Shown: positions 24,138-32,920 of the stretch, one piece after another | How the letters are laid out: every line of letters starts with the position of its first letter | Position numbering within the stretch: the first letter of the stretch is position 1 | Assembly (NCBI RefSeq): GCF_963665245.1 | Contig: NZ_OY762269.1 | Coordinates: 434,001-498,000 of the forward strand | Length of the DNA stretch: 64,000 bases | Origin: an uncultured Paludibaculum sp. | GTDB lineage: Bacteria; Acidobacteriota; Terriglobia; Bryobacterales; Bryobacteraceae | Direction of reading: 5' to 3' | Notes under the pieces: model-generated | Seen by the model: only the letters and a program-made list of their open reading frames with translations | The model's database searches: none | Told to the model about the DNA's origin: nothing | Position numbers and translations under genes: made by a program

Positions 24138-26771
24138 TCACCCCTGCCGCAACGCCACAATCGGTTCAATCTTCATTGCGCTTCGCGCGGGGAAGCAGCA
24201 GGCCGCGACGGCGACCGCGATCAGCAATAACGACATCACAACAAAGGTCAATGGATCCGTCGAGGTAACACCGAACAGCAGACTGGAGCCCGCCTGCCCC
24301 AGCCACACTGCGCCCAGCAGGCCGAACATCAATCCGGTCAGGCTCAGCTTCAGTCCCTCTCCAAGGATCATGCGGAAGATTGCCCCGGCCTGCGCGCCCA
24401 CAGCCATGCGGATTCCGATCTCCTGCGTGCGCGTCGCGATGGAGTACTGGATAAGCCCGTAGATCCCGACGGCGGCCATCAGCAGCGCCGCGATGGAGAA
24501 GCCGGTCAGCAGCGAGGTCTGAAAGCGACGCTGGGCGAGGTACGTCCCGAGCTGCTGTTCCAACGACGCCACTCCAGAGACCGGCGCATTCTTCTCCACG
24601 CGACTGACGGCTGCCCGAAGTGCTCCGGCCATGGTCAGCGGATCGGACGATGAGGTTCGGATGAAAAGATCCACGTTGCGCGGAGGAGGGCTCTGTGCGA
24701 GCGAGACGAATACCTGTGGGAACGGCTCGCGCTCCAACCCCTGCCGCCGCATGTCGGCCACGACGCCCACGACCGTGTACCAGGGGAGGCCGGAAGCCCG
24801 CGGGCCCAGCTTGAACCTTCGGCCCACCGGATCGTGCTCCGGCCACGAACGCCGGGCCATGGCGTCGTTGATGATCGCGACCGGCGGAGCATCCGGCCCA
24901 TCCCCGATCGAGAAGAAGCGGCCCCGCAGAAGTGGCGTCCCGATGGTTTTGAAGAAATCCGCGCTGACCTCGTCGCTCGTGAACCGCAGGCGCTCGGACG
25001 CCGTTCCGTCAGCCCGCTCGACAGTGACGACCTGCTCCCTGCTGTTGGCAATGAACAGATCGCCGATGATGCCGGCGCTCTCCACGCCGGGAACTGCTTG
25101 AATCGCCTCGAGCACGCGGCGGTTCAGGTCGGCCCGTTGCGCGGGAACGTGGAAGGCCGGCGGGGCGGAGAGCTCCATCACAAGGACCCGCTCCGGCCTG
25201 AATCCAGGATCAATGCTGTTCACATACCACCAGCTTCGGACGAGCAACCCGGCACCGGCGAGCAGGACGATCGCGAGCGCAAAGTCCGCCACCACCAGCG
25301 CGCGACGGATTCGACGCGTGGCCGTTCCACCCGAGACGCTTCGGCCACCCTCCTCGCCGGAGGGACGCAGGTCGCGGCGCAGCGTCGTCATTGCGGGCGC
25401 CAGGCCCACCAGAGTGCCCGCGAGGACGGAGATGGCCAAGGCACAGCCGAGGACGCGGAGATCGAGGCTGATCTCATTGAGACGTGCCAGGTTGTCAGGG
25501 CCAAAGGCGCGGATGAGGCGAATGCCTGCTACGGCGAGCAGTGAGCCAAACAGCCCGGAGACGGCGGCGAGCAGAATGCCTTCGGTCAGCAGTTGCCGCA
25601 TGATTCGTCCAGCGCTCGCGCCCAGCGCGGCGCGAACGGCCATCTCGCGCCCGCGAGCGGCGCTGCGCGCCAGGGAGAGGCTGGTGACGTTGGCGGCGGC
25701 AATGAGGAAGACGCAAAACACGGTGCCGCCGAGCATCCACAAGGCCAATCGCGATTGGGGTCCAACCATGGAAAGACTCAAGGGGACGACAGTGATACCC
25801 CGGTTCCTTTCGGCCGCCGGCAGTTGATCGCTGAGGTGGCGGGCGATTGCGGTCATCTCCGCTTGGGCTTGGTCAAACGTCACGGCCGGTCGAAGCCGTC
25901 CAACGACGAACCACGTCTCCGCGCCGCGCGCGCTCGGACGGCTGGTGTGCGGCGCCCACACGTCCGCATCCAGCCTTGCGATTTGGAAATCCGCGGGGAG
26001 GATGCCGATGATCTGGCAAGGAAGGCCATTGAGCATAAGGGTGGCGCCGAGTGCACCGCGCGAGCCTCCGAATCGCGCTTGCCAGAAGCGGTGACTGATC
26101 AGGACCAGAGGTTGCCGCTGCTCGGCTTCTTCGGTCGAAAAGTTGCGCCCCAGGACGGGTCGGACACCCAGGAGTAGAAGCAGGTTGGGGGAGATGCTCG
26201 CGCCGACGATCTGCTCCGTGCCGTCGGCTCCGGTCAGAATCGTGGATACGGTATCCAGGGTGGCCATATCCGCGAAGCTCCGACTTTGACTTCGCCACTG
26301 TTCGACATCCCGAAGTGCCGATCGGCCCTCGCGAAGGTTCTGGGTGGGATCCTCGGTCCACAACATCGCCAACTGTTCCGGCGAATGGTAAGGAAGGGGC
26401 CGCAGTAGCACGGTATTCAGGACGCTGAACATGGCCGTACTGGCGCCAATCGCCAGCGCCAGCACCGCTACCGCGGTCAGCGTGAATCCAGGACTCTTTC
26501 GGAGAGTCCGCGCCGCGTAACGTAAGTCCTGCGCCGTCGTCTCGACCAGGGCGAACGCTCTTCGTTCACGGTACGTTTCCTTCATGGGCTCCAGGCCTCC
26601 GAAGCTGCGCAGCGCCGCATATCGCGCCTCGGCTGGATTCATGCCGGCCTGGAGGTTGTCCTCAATCTGCATCTCCAGGTGGAATCGAACTTCCTCGTCC
26701 AACTCGCGGTCCAGGCGTCTGTGTGCAAACAGTCCACGCAGCCGGGCGGCAACCACGGTGGCCCAACTCAT
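24138..26771 (-). CDS. ADOP-family MacB/FtsX-type ABC permease
   Basis: An 877-residue inner-membrane protein. Residues 1-70 are the permease-prefix domain ('RRLDRELDEEVRFHLEMQIEDNLQAGMNPAEARYAALRSFGG'). Then come the first helix ('SPGFTLTAVAVLALAIGASTAMFSVLNTVLLRPLPY'), a MacB periplasmic domain, three helices of a first FtsX core, a second periplasmic domain and a second FtsX core ('IAALLMAAVGIYGLIQYSIATRTQEIGIRMAVGAQ'), ending 'MKIEPIVALRQG'. This duplicated layout is the Acidobacteria-typical ADOP type. No ATPase gene is adjacent. Its GTG/ATG start overlaps the padR stop by 4 bp. Such pairs are thought to handle export or stress responses, but the substrate is unknown. Confidence 0.9.
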   Translation of the reverse strand: MSWATVVAARLRGLFAHRRLDRELDEEVRFHLEMQIEDNLQAGMNPAEARYAALRSFGGLEPMKETYRERRAFALVETTAQDLRYAARTLRKSPGFTLTAVAVLALAIGASTAMFSVLNTVLLRPLPYHSPEQLAMLWTEDPTQNLREGRSALRDVEQWRSQSRSFADMATLDTVSTILTGADGTEQIVGASISPNLLLLLGVRPVLGRNFSTEEAEQRQPLVLISHRFWQARFGGSRGALGATLMLNGLPCQIIGILPADFQIARLDADVWAPHTSRPSARGAETWFVVGRLRPAVTFDQAQAEMTAIARHLSDQLPAAERNRGITVVPLSLSMVGPQSRLALWMLGGTVFCVFLIAAANVTSLSLARSAARGREMAVRAALGASAGRIMRQLLTEGILLAAVSGLFGSLLAVAGIRLIRAFGPDNLARLNEISLDLRVLGCALAISVLAGTLVGLAPAMTTLRRDLRPSGEEGGRSVSGGTATRRIRRALVVADFALAIVLLAGAGLLVRSWWYVNSIDPGFRPERVLVMELSAPPAFHVPAQRADLNRRVLEAIQAVPGVESAGIIGDLFIANSREQVVTVERADGTASERLRFTSDEVSADFFKTIGTPLLRGRFFSIGDGPDAPPVAIINDAMARRSWPEHDPVGRRFKLGPRASGLPWYTVVGVVADMRRQGLEREPFPQVFVSLAQSPPPRNVDLFIRTSSSDPLTMAGALRAAVSRVEKNAPVSGVASLEQQLGTYLAQRRFQTSLLTGFSIAALLMAAVGIYGLIQYSIATRTQEIGIRMAVGAQAGAIFRMILGEGLKLSLTGLMFGLLGAVWLGQAGSSLLFGVTSTDPLTFVVMSLLLIAVAVAACCFPARSAMKIEPIVALRQG

Positions 26772-27139
26772 CCGCGCTCCTCCGCTATGTCCCCCGGGTC
26801 AAACCCAAGGAAGCGCTCAATCGTCGACGACATGCGACGCCAATCTTCGGTTTCCTTGGCGAGCCGTCTCCGCCCGGCAGCGGTTATGGAGTAGAACTTC
26901 GCCTTACGGTTCTTCTCCGACGCCCCCCACTGGGAGGAGATCCATCCCTCCTGCTCCATGTTCAACAGAGCCGGATACAGAGTGCCCTGGTTGAGTTGCA
27001 GTACGTCCTTGCTGATCTGCTCGATCCGGCGCGCGATGCCGTACCCGTGCAGTGGTCCGAGTGCCTCCAGCGTCCGGAGAACAAGGAGAACCAGCGTGCC
27101 CTGCAGGACATCTGCTTTGTCCGTGCGGTCATCGTTCAT
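26768..27139 (-). CDS. PadR-family transcriptional regulator
   Basis: A 123-residue winged-helix regulator with the PadR core 'LQGTLVLLVLRTLEALGPLHGYGIARRIEQISKDVLQLNQGTLYPALLNMEQEGWISSQWG', the wing 'KAKFYSITAAGRRRLAKET' and a short C-terminal helix. It overlaps the downstream ADOP permease by 4 bp. This PadR-ADOP pairing is a common acidobacterial arrangement in which PadR probably represses both genes. The promoter upstream is framed by a perfect 13-bp inverted repeat that is the likely operator. Confidence 0.9.
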   Translation of the reverse strand: MNDDRTDKADVLQGTLVLLVLRTLEALGPLHGYGIARRIEQISKDVLQLNQGTLYPALLNMEQEGWISSQWGASEKNRKAKFYSITAAGRRRLAKETEDWRRMSSTIERFLGFDPGDIAEERG

Positions 27140-27144
27140 TAGGT

Positions 27145-27188
27145 AACCTACAGGAAAAGTATACGTCCGCTTTCCTGTAGGTTGTCAA
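27145..27188 (-). promoter_or_regulatory. padR promoter with perfect 13-bp inverted-repeat operator
   Basis: On the minus strand a consensus TTGACA (27183-27188) and TATACT (27158-27163) have an unusually long 19-bp spacer. Exact arms AACCTACAGGAAA (27145-27157) and TTTCCTGTAGGTT (27171-27183) flank the -10 box. A dimer bound here would cover the promoter, which suggests autoregulation by PadR. Confidence 0.65.
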
Positions 27189-27241
27189 CAGGGAAATTGA
27201 GGAGCATCCCCTGTTGGACTGATTGCGTGACTTCAGTCACA
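27186..27241. promoter_or_regulatory. Two further dyads in the padR-methyltransferase intergenic region
   Basis: CAACAGGG (27186-27193) pairs exactly with CCCTGTTG (27209-27216). CGTGA-N6-TCACA (27226-27241) has the half-sites and spacing of a CRP/FNR-family operator, with only the first base differing from TGTGA-N6-TCACA. Which proteins bind is not known. Confidence 0.45.
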
Positions 27242-27250
27242 GCCTCCAGA

Positions 27251-27265
27251 TGCAAATCAGTTGCA
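27251..27265 (+). promoter_or_regulatory. Dyad TGCAA-ATCAG-TTGCA before the methyltransferase gene
   Basis: A 5-bp exact dyad with a 5-bp spacer ends 10 nt before the ATG at 27276. The same dyad (TGCAA-GTCAC-TTGCA) precedes the TonB receptor gene at 32517. The TTGCAA-N5-TTGCAA form recalls Fur-family boxes of the Nur type; the regulator here is not identified. Confidence 0.5.
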
Positions 27266-27275
27266 GAATGAAGAC

Positions 27276-28106
27276 ATGAAGATCGAGTCGTCACAAGCCC
27301 TGCATTTGTCGCCGGTGCATCCGGCTGCGCACGCCGACGCCACCAAACAGCCTGGCCACTGGCTGCTCGCGAGCCTGGGAAAACGCGTGCTCCGACCCGG
27401 CGGGTTGGAACTGACAAGGCAACTCATCGAGCACCTGGCAACCGGAAGCTCCGATGACGTAGTCGAGTTCGCCCCCGGTCTCGGCGCAACGGCTCGTCTG
27501 ACGCTGAGTAAGCGCCCCAGGAGCTATGTGGGCGTCGAGCGGGATCAGGCGGTCGCGCGACAACTCCAGACGGAACTCGGAAGTCCGAATGTCCGCATTG
27601 TCTCCGCGTCGGCGGAATCTACTCAGCTGGCAGCGAATTCGGCAAGCATCGTTTACGGCGAAGCCATGCTGTCGATGCAAACTCCGGAGCAGAAGTGCCG
27701 GATTCTTGCTGAAGCTTACCGGATATTGAAGCCAGGGGGCCGTTATGGCATCCACGAGCTTGCTCTGTTGCCGGACAACATTGATGAAGCGCCGCGTAAG
27801 GTAATTGAGCGTGAGATGTCCATGAACATCCATGTCGGTGTGAGGCCCGCGACTCTCGCAGAGTGGCGACATCTCCTGGGCCAGGCCGGCTTCCAACTCG
27901 AATGGCAAACTCTGGCTCCGATGCATCTCCTCGAGCCAAAGCGAATGCTGGACGACGAGGGCATCGCCGGAGTATTGCGCATCGCTTTCAATCTCCTCAG
28001 GAGGCCGGCTGCTCGTCGCCGAGTCCTTTCCATGCGGCGCATGTTCAGCAGGCATGCTATTCACCTCGGCGCGGTCGCCATCGTCTGTGCAAAGCCGGCG
28101 CGGTAG
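27276..28106 (+). CDS. Class I SAM-dependent methyltransferase
   Basis: A 276-residue cytoplasmic protein from the ATG at 27276; a TTG 15 nt earlier lies inside the regulatory dyad and is less likely. SAM-binding motif I is 'VVEFAPGLGATARL', the acidic residue of motif II is in 'YVGVERDQAVARQLQ', and the post-motifs include 'SIVYGEAMLSMQTPEQKCRILAEAYRILKPGGRYGIHELAL', as in UbiE/Methyltransf_11 enzymes. The methyl acceptor is unknown. It stands alone, facing the PepSY gene; the shared dyad links it to the TonB receptor, so its expression may follow metal availability. Confidence 0.85.
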   Translation: MKIESSQALHLSPVHPAAHADATKQPGHWLLASLGKRVLRPGGLELTRQLIEHLATGSSDDVVEFAPGLGATARLTLSKRPRSYVGVERDQAVARQLQTELGSPNVRIVSASAESTQLAANSASIVYGEAMLSMQTPEQKCRILAEAYRILKPGGRYGIHELALLPDNIDEAPRKVIEREMSMNIHVGVRPATLAEWRHLLGQAGFQLEWQTLAPMHLLEPKRMLDDEGIAGVLRIAFNLLRRPAARRRVLSMRRMFSRHAIHLGAVAIVCAKPAR

Positions 28107-28184
28107 CCTTCCTGCACATGGCCGGAGAGCGGTTCGAAGCTATGCCTGGCAGTCCGCGCGACCGATCTTCGGCCGGCGTCCCGC

Positions 28185-29402
28185 TCAGTACCTTTGCTCC
28201 GAGGGTCTGCTTGCGGCGACGCGACCAGTGTTGGTTCCGCGTCGCTTCAGACGGTTCCATTGTCGGCTGAGGTAGCGATTCCAGTACATGATCACCCCGG
28301 TGATGCCCAGCAATGGCAGCGACAGGCCCAGCGCAAACCAGATGACCTTCACAGCCATCCCCCAATGCGTACCGAAGTGAAGCGGGCGCATCAGCCAGAT
28401 GATCCAGTCGCCGAACGTTTTGGGATCGTTTCGCAGAGAGGTCTTCAGGTGCGCCCCCGTCGACGGCTCGTAGTAGACGAAATCCGCGCCGCTCAGTGAC
28501 TCCCTGCCGTTCCGCACCATGTATAGCTGCAGCGGGGCCGTTGGGGTGGTGGGGAAACTGATGGCGCCCACATGCGAGCCGGGAATGCGCCCGGGCGCCT
28601 CGGCAACGATGCGCGCCAACTCGCGAACTTCCAGTTTCTTGTTCTCCGCCACGCGGATCCGGCCTTCCCGTGCGCCTTCCAGTGATACGCGGGAGAAACG
28701 GTTCACCACGGCAGTGAACTCACGAGGCCACACCAGGTACACCCCGGAAACCGCCCAGATCAGGACAATACCAAGAGTCCAGAAACCTGTCACGTTGTGC
28801 AGGTCCCAGTTGATTCGCTTCCAGCCCAGACCGAAGTCCAGCCTCACCGCCGTGATCCAGCGCCGGATGCCGGGCCACCACAGGAACAGCCCGCTCAGCG
28901 ACATTGCGATCAGCAGTGCGGAAGCAATGCCGTTCACCACAAATCCCGTTCGACCCATCAGCAGGAAGTAGTGCATCTGGCCGATCCAGGTCAGCCAGTT
29001 GGGCGTCGGCGGATCGGCGCGCAGAATCTCGCCGCCATGGGGATGCACCGTCACCAGCAACCGGTCGCGTCCACTGGAGATCAGTGCGAAATAGCCCGGG
29101 TTTTCCTTCCGCGGCGGATACACCAGACCAATGCGAGCCTTCGGGTACTGCCGGCGAACGCTTGCCACCGCTCCCGCAAAGCCGATATCGGGGCGGCCGT
29201 TGGACTGGATGGCAGGCAGGACCGGATTCAGCCCGGTCCACTGCTGAAACTCGCTCCGCAGCACGAGAATCGATCCGCTCACGCCAATCATCACCACATA
29301 GACCACCAGTAGCAATCCCAGCCATAGGTGGATCTGGAACATGGCCTTGCGCAGCCATAACTCCTGTGGGCGTTCAATGTACCGCCGAAGCCATTGCCGC
29401 AT
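28185..29402 (-). CDS. PepSY-associated TM-helix domain protein (iron-regulated membrane protein type)
   Basis: A 405-residue inner-membrane protein with four main helices: 'IHLWLGLLLVVYVVMIGVSGSILVL', 'GIASALLIAMSLSGLFLWWPG', 'WTLGIVLIWAVSGVYLVWP' and 'VIWFALGLSLPLLGITGVIMYWNRYL'. It has PepSY-like periplasmic domains between them and conserved His residues ('FQIHLWLGL', 'GQMHYFLL', 'DLHNVTGFW', 'PLHFGTHWGM'). Proteins of this type accompany TonB receptors for siderophores or other metal chelates and may reduce the metal. The gene starts 13 bp after the TonB receptor gene ends and is surely co-transcribed with it. Confidence 0.9.
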   Translation of the reverse strand: MRQWLRRYIERPQELWLRKAMFQIHLWLGLLLVVYVVMIGVSGSILVLRSEFQQWTGLNPVLPAIQSNGRPDIGFAGAVASVRRQYPKARIGLVYPPRKENPGYFALISSGRDRLLVTVHPHGGEILRADPPTPNWLTWIGQMHYFLLMGRTGFVVNGIASALLIAMSLSGLFLWWPGIRRWITAVRLDFGLGWKRINWDLHNVTGFWTLGIVLIWAVSGVYLVWPREFTAVVNRFSRVSLEGAREGRIRVAENKKLEVRELARIVAEAPGRIPGSHVGAISFPTTPTAPLQLYMVRNGRESLSGADFVYYEPSTGAHLKTSLRNDPKTFGDWIIWLMRPLHFGTHWGMAVKVIWFALGLSLPLLGITGVIMYWNRYLSRQWNRLKRRGTNTGRVAASRPSEQRY

Positions 29403-29415
29403 GGTGGGGCTCCTG

Positions 29416-32400
29416 CTAGAAACGGAGCTTCAGGGCGAGCTGAAGAGAGCGGGGTCCGCCCATCTGGTAGAGCGAGTTCAGGCCGCCGAGCTGGGTGTTC
29501 ATCGTGTTATACGCAAGACCGAATCGCGCGGCGCCCACCGACAACTGGTTGTAGATGGAACCGAAGATCGGGTGATTGAGGATGTTGAAACCCTCGGCGC
29601 GAAGCTGCAGCCGGAAGCGTTCTGTGATGACGAAGTCGCGGCGCACGGCGAGGTCGAGCTGAGTCGCGCCGAAGCCACGCGCGATGTTGCGGCCGGAGTT
29701 GCCCTGCATGCCCGCCGGGGCCGACGAAAAGGCGTTGAAGTTGATGGCCCGTCCACCAGGCAGCGCGCCGTTATACAGATACAGCGGCTGGCCGGCGACG
29801 ACGTTCGGCTGATAGCTAACCTGGATGCCAAGAGTCGGATCCACCGCGGTGGTACCGAGGATGTCCACGGGCAGGCCGGAGCGCGAGACGAACCGCGTAT
29901 CCAAAGACCAGTCGCGCGTCAGCAGATGCCGTCCCGGTACGTCCCAGGTCACTGCGGCCTGGAAATTGTGGCGGACATCATAGTCCGAATCGCCGCGCAG
30001 CAGCTTGCTCGTGGTGAAGTTGTTTGTGGCGTCGTCAATCGTATGCGCCCAGGTGTGCGACACCGATGCCTGCAACCCGCGCGCCATCCTTCGCTGGAAC
30101 TGGAACTGCAGCGCCTGATGGCCGGAATTGGCGGCGTTGGTCGTGTACCCCATGCCCCAGTTGATGAAGTTCGGGTTCACGGCCGACAGTAAAGCTGCAT
30201 TGATCGTCCACGCCACCGGAAGCTGGCGCGAGCCCGACCCGATATAGGTCACGGCCAGCGTCTGGGCTTGGCCAAGCCCCTGTTCCATCGCCGCACTCCA
30301 CGACATGGTGTAAGGCGACTTCATGTTCCGGTCGATCGCGTAGAGAGTGAAGTTGTACGGCGTCGAGATATCTTCGGGCTTCAGCAGGGCGAACTGCGAC
30401 GGACTCGCCGGGAACGCTGAGCTGTTGCTGAGATAGCGAAGAGCGCTGGCCCGGCCGACGCCGAAGTAGCCCATGGATGCGTTCGAGTTGGCCGTGTCGT
30501 AGAACAGCCCGGCGCCCAGTCGAACCACGGTGTCGAAGCCCCGGTTGTTCTGCCGCGCCTGCCATGCCAGGCCCAGGCGCGGAGCCAGGTTCGCCCAGCG
30601 CGTCTTGAACAATGGATCACCCTGAGGCGCAAGTGCGATGGTGGCAATGTTGTCGAGCTGGTTCGCGTTGTAAGGCTGATTGCCGTTCGCGTCCGCTGGA
30701 GCCGGGTTGACGTCCCACCGGAGGCCCGCTGAAAGAGTCAGGCGTGGCTTCAGCCGCCACTCGTCCTGTACGAAGAGCGAGAAGTTCTGGTACACCGGAG
30801 CCACGGCGCCTGTAAACCGCTCCAGTGTCACATTGCCCGGCGTGTTGGAGGTAAGCTCGGCCAGGCTGTTGAAGATGGCGAACTGGTACAGTTCGGCCGA
30901 CGGCTGTGAGGTCGCTAGCCGGCGGTAGTCCAGGCCGAACTTTATGCGATGGCTGCCGAAGTAGGCGCTGAGTGAATCGGTGATGTTGATCTGGTGCTGC
31001 GCGTTGCGCTTCGAATTCAGGGCGTAGCTCGGACGCAGACCCCACTGCAGATAGAAATCCACCCAGTGCTGGCTGGAGTTGTTGTACCCCGGCAGAGAGC
31101 CGATGGAAATCGGCGTCGCCCCTCCAAACGTGTCCAATTCATGCACCTGCCCCTGGGCATTCCGGGTGTAGCTAAACCTCGCGTCGTTCGTCAAGTGCGC
31201 GCTGAACACGTTCGTGGCGCCGATCGTCGCGGAGCGCGAGGAGCCTTCCTGGATCGTCGCGCGGGCCAAATTGCTGGTGGAGCGCAACCGGTTCTCCGAG
31301 GGAGAATCGGCGTAACGGCCGAAGAGCTTGAAATTCTGGCTGAGGCTATGGTCGATCCGGACACTGGTGGAATCGAGCGTTCCCGGGTTCGACCACGAAC
31401 TGGTGAACGTGGCCAGACCGTTGCCACTCTCCGGCCCGTTTGGCATCGGGAAGGCGTTCAGAAACGGGCGCAGGACTTCGGGCGCGGAAGCGCGCAACGC
31501 CATGGTGGGAACATCGGTCACCGCTGCCGGCTGTGGCGTCCGAAGCCGTAGGGCTTCATAGGAAACGAAGAAGAACGTCCGGTCGTGCACGACAGGACCG
31601 CCCAGCGTGCCGCCAAAGTTGTTCTGACGCTCCTTCGGTTTCGCAGTTGCAGTTGAATTGCTGAACCAGTTGTTGGCGTCCAGGACGTCGTTGCGGAAGT
31701 ACTCGAATAGCGATCCGTGGAATTGGTTTGTGCCGGACCGCGTGGTGAACGAAAACTGCCCACCGGGGAACCGGCCGTATTCGGCTGAGTAGGTGGACGT
31801 CGTGGCGCGAAACTCCTCCAGAGCGTCAAGGGACACAAGGCTCTGCGTGGTCCCCAATGCCGTCTCGCCGGGCGTGCTACCGCCGTAGCCCGCGCCCCAG
31901 CCCGGCGTGGAGGGGTAGGCGCCTGTGTTGGCGCTGACGCCGTCCACCAGGAAGTAGTTCGCTTCGGTCCGCTGACCATTCACGCTCATGGATCCACTCT
32001 GCCCTTGTCCACGGGTGGAAACCACGGCAGTGACACCGGGGGTGAGGGTGAGGAGGCTCTGGAAGCTGCGCCCGTTCAGCGGCATATTCTCCACGAACTG
32101 CCGGTTCACCACGGTGCTGACGCTCGAATCCACCGTGTTGATGCTGAGCCCTGTTGCGGACACGGTGACCGTCTCCGCGGCGCCGCTGACTTTCAACTCA
32201 AGGTCCTGTGTGACCTTCGCGGCTACTTCGAGTTTCAAGTTCTCGACCACGGTCCGGTCAAAGCCGGCCGCCTGCGCCGAAATCTCGTAAAGCCCGGGCC
32301 TCTGGACGGAGACCGTGTAGAGGCCCTCCGCGTTCGTGGTCGCCGTCCTGTTTTGGTTGGTGGCATTCTCACGCAGGATGATGGATGCGCCGCTCACCAC

Positions 32401-32517
32401 GCCGCCGCTTGCATCCTTCACATACCCCGAGACTTGAACCTGCTGAGAGAACGCCAACGTTGCCACGGCGGCTCCAATCCATCCGGCCCGCCACACTGCA
32501 TTGTAAATGAGTTGCAT
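29416..32517 (-). CDS. TonB-dependent receptor with carboxypeptidase-regulatory-like N-terminal domain
   Basis: A complete 1033-residue outer-membrane protein. After the signal peptide comes a CarboxypepD_reg-like domain ('VSGYVKDASGGVVSGASIILRENATNQNRTATTNAEGLYTVSVQRPGLYEI', residues 28-110). A plug-like region follows ('VDSSVSTVVNRQFVENMPLNGRSFQSLLTLTPGV', 'YFLVDGVSANTGAY'), then a long beta-barrel ending 'RSLQLALKLRF'. With the PepSY protein downstream it is probably a metal-chelate or siderophore receptor; the ligand is not evident. An upstream dyad of the TGCAA-N5-TTGCA type lies 39 bp before the ATG. Confidence 0.9.
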   Translation of the reverse strand: MQLIYNAVWRAGWIGAAVATLAFSQQVQVSGYVKDASGGVVSGASIILRENATNQNRTATTNAEGLYTVSVQRPGLYEISAQAAGFDRTVVENLKLEVAAKVTQDLELKVSGAAETVTVSATGLSINTVDSSVSTVVNRQFVENMPLNGRSFQSLLTLTPGVTAVVSTRGQGQSGSMSVNGQRTEANYFLVDGVSANTGAYPSTPGWGAGYGGSTPGETALGTTQSLVSLDALEEFRATTSTYSAEYGRFPGGQFSFTTRSGTNQFHGSLFEYFRNDVLDANNWFSNSTATAKPKERQNNFGGTLGGPVVHDRTFFFVSYEALRLRTPQPAAVTDVPTMALRASAPEVLRPFLNAFPMPNGPESGNGLATFTSSWSNPGTLDSTSVRIDHSLSQNFKLFGRYADSPSENRLRSTSNLARATIQEGSSRSATIGATNVFSAHLTNDARFSYTRNAQGQVHELDTFGGATPISIGSLPGYNNSSQHWVDFYLQWGLRPSYALNSKRNAQHQINITDSLSAYFGSHRIKFGLDYRRLATSQPSAELYQFAIFNSLAELTSNTPGNVTLERFTGAVAPVYQNFSLFVQDEWRLKPRLTLSAGLRWDVNPAPADANGNQPYNANQLDNIATIALAPQGDPLFKTRWANLAPRLGLAWQARQNNRGFDTVVRLGAGLFYDTANSNASMGYFGVGRASALRYLSNSSAFPASPSQFALLKPEDISTPYNFTLYAIDRNMKSPYTMSWSAAMEQGLGQAQTLAVTYIGSGSRQLPVAWTINAALLSAVNPNFINWGMGYTTNAANSGHQALQFQFQRRMARGLQASVSHTWAHTIDDATNNFTTSKLLRGDSDYDVRHNFQAAVTWDVPGRHLLTRDWSLDTRFVSRSGLPVDILGTTAVDPTLGIQVSYQPNVVAGQPLYLYNGALPGGRAINFNAFSSAPAGMQGNSGRNIARGFGATQLDLAVRRDFVITERFRLQLRAEGFNILNHPIFGSIYNQLSVGAARFGLAYNTMNTQLGGLNSLYQMGGPRSLQLALKLRF

Positions 32518-32555
32518 ATGAATGCAGCGATATTAGCACGGATGTGCCATCGTAA

Positions 32556-32570
32556 TGCAAGTCACTTGCA
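32556..32570 (-). promoter_or_regulatory. Dyad TGCAA-GTCAC-TTGCA before the TonB receptor gene
   Basis: This exact 5-bp dyad with a 5-bp spacer matches the site at 27251-27265. On the minus strand it reads TTGCAAGTGACTTGCAT and overlaps a possible -35 (TTGCAT) placed 19 bp before TAATAT. This position is suitable for repression, as by a Fur-family regulator. Confidence 0.55.
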
Positions 32571-32609
32571 AAGAGGATGGTGAGGGCTCCAAGGAAAGGA
32601 CTGGTCGGC

Positions 32610-32905
32610 GGCTGCCTGTTCTCGTGGCCTGTGCATCCGCGCGGACCGGTGGGGCACGAGACACTTCAAGCCGCGCGTAACCGGCGCACTGGTGACTACG
32701 GATGTCTCCGTACCCTCATAGCCGTTGAGGTTCGTCTTGGTGAAGCCTGGGCGACGGCGTTCACCTTGATCCCGTCCGGCGCCAGTTCGATCGCGAACGC
32801 AAGCGTGATCGCGTCGAGCGCTGTCTTCTCCTTGCTTTTGTCCATGGGAGGCATGGCATTGCCCCCCTCCGCGTTGACGCTCAGGTCAGAGAAGCCGGGG
32901 CGTCG
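32610..32905 (-). pseudogene. Decayed short-chain dehydrogenase/reductase (C-terminal part)
   Basis: One minus-strand frame reads 'KTALDAITLAFAIELAPDG' followed by 'IKVNAVA'; the next frame continues with 'GFTKTNLNGYEGTE' (32706-32747). Together these are the C-terminal core of an SDR oxidoreductase (normally ...IKVNAVSPGFTKTNLNGY...) broken by a frameshift near 32750. The catalytic YxxxK segment is degraded ('PMDKSKEKTALD'), and the Rossmann N-terminal half is absent. It lies between the TonB receptor and the aldo/keto reductase genes and appears to be a relic. Confidence 0.75.
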
Positions 32906-32920
32906 CCATCCTCAACCAGC

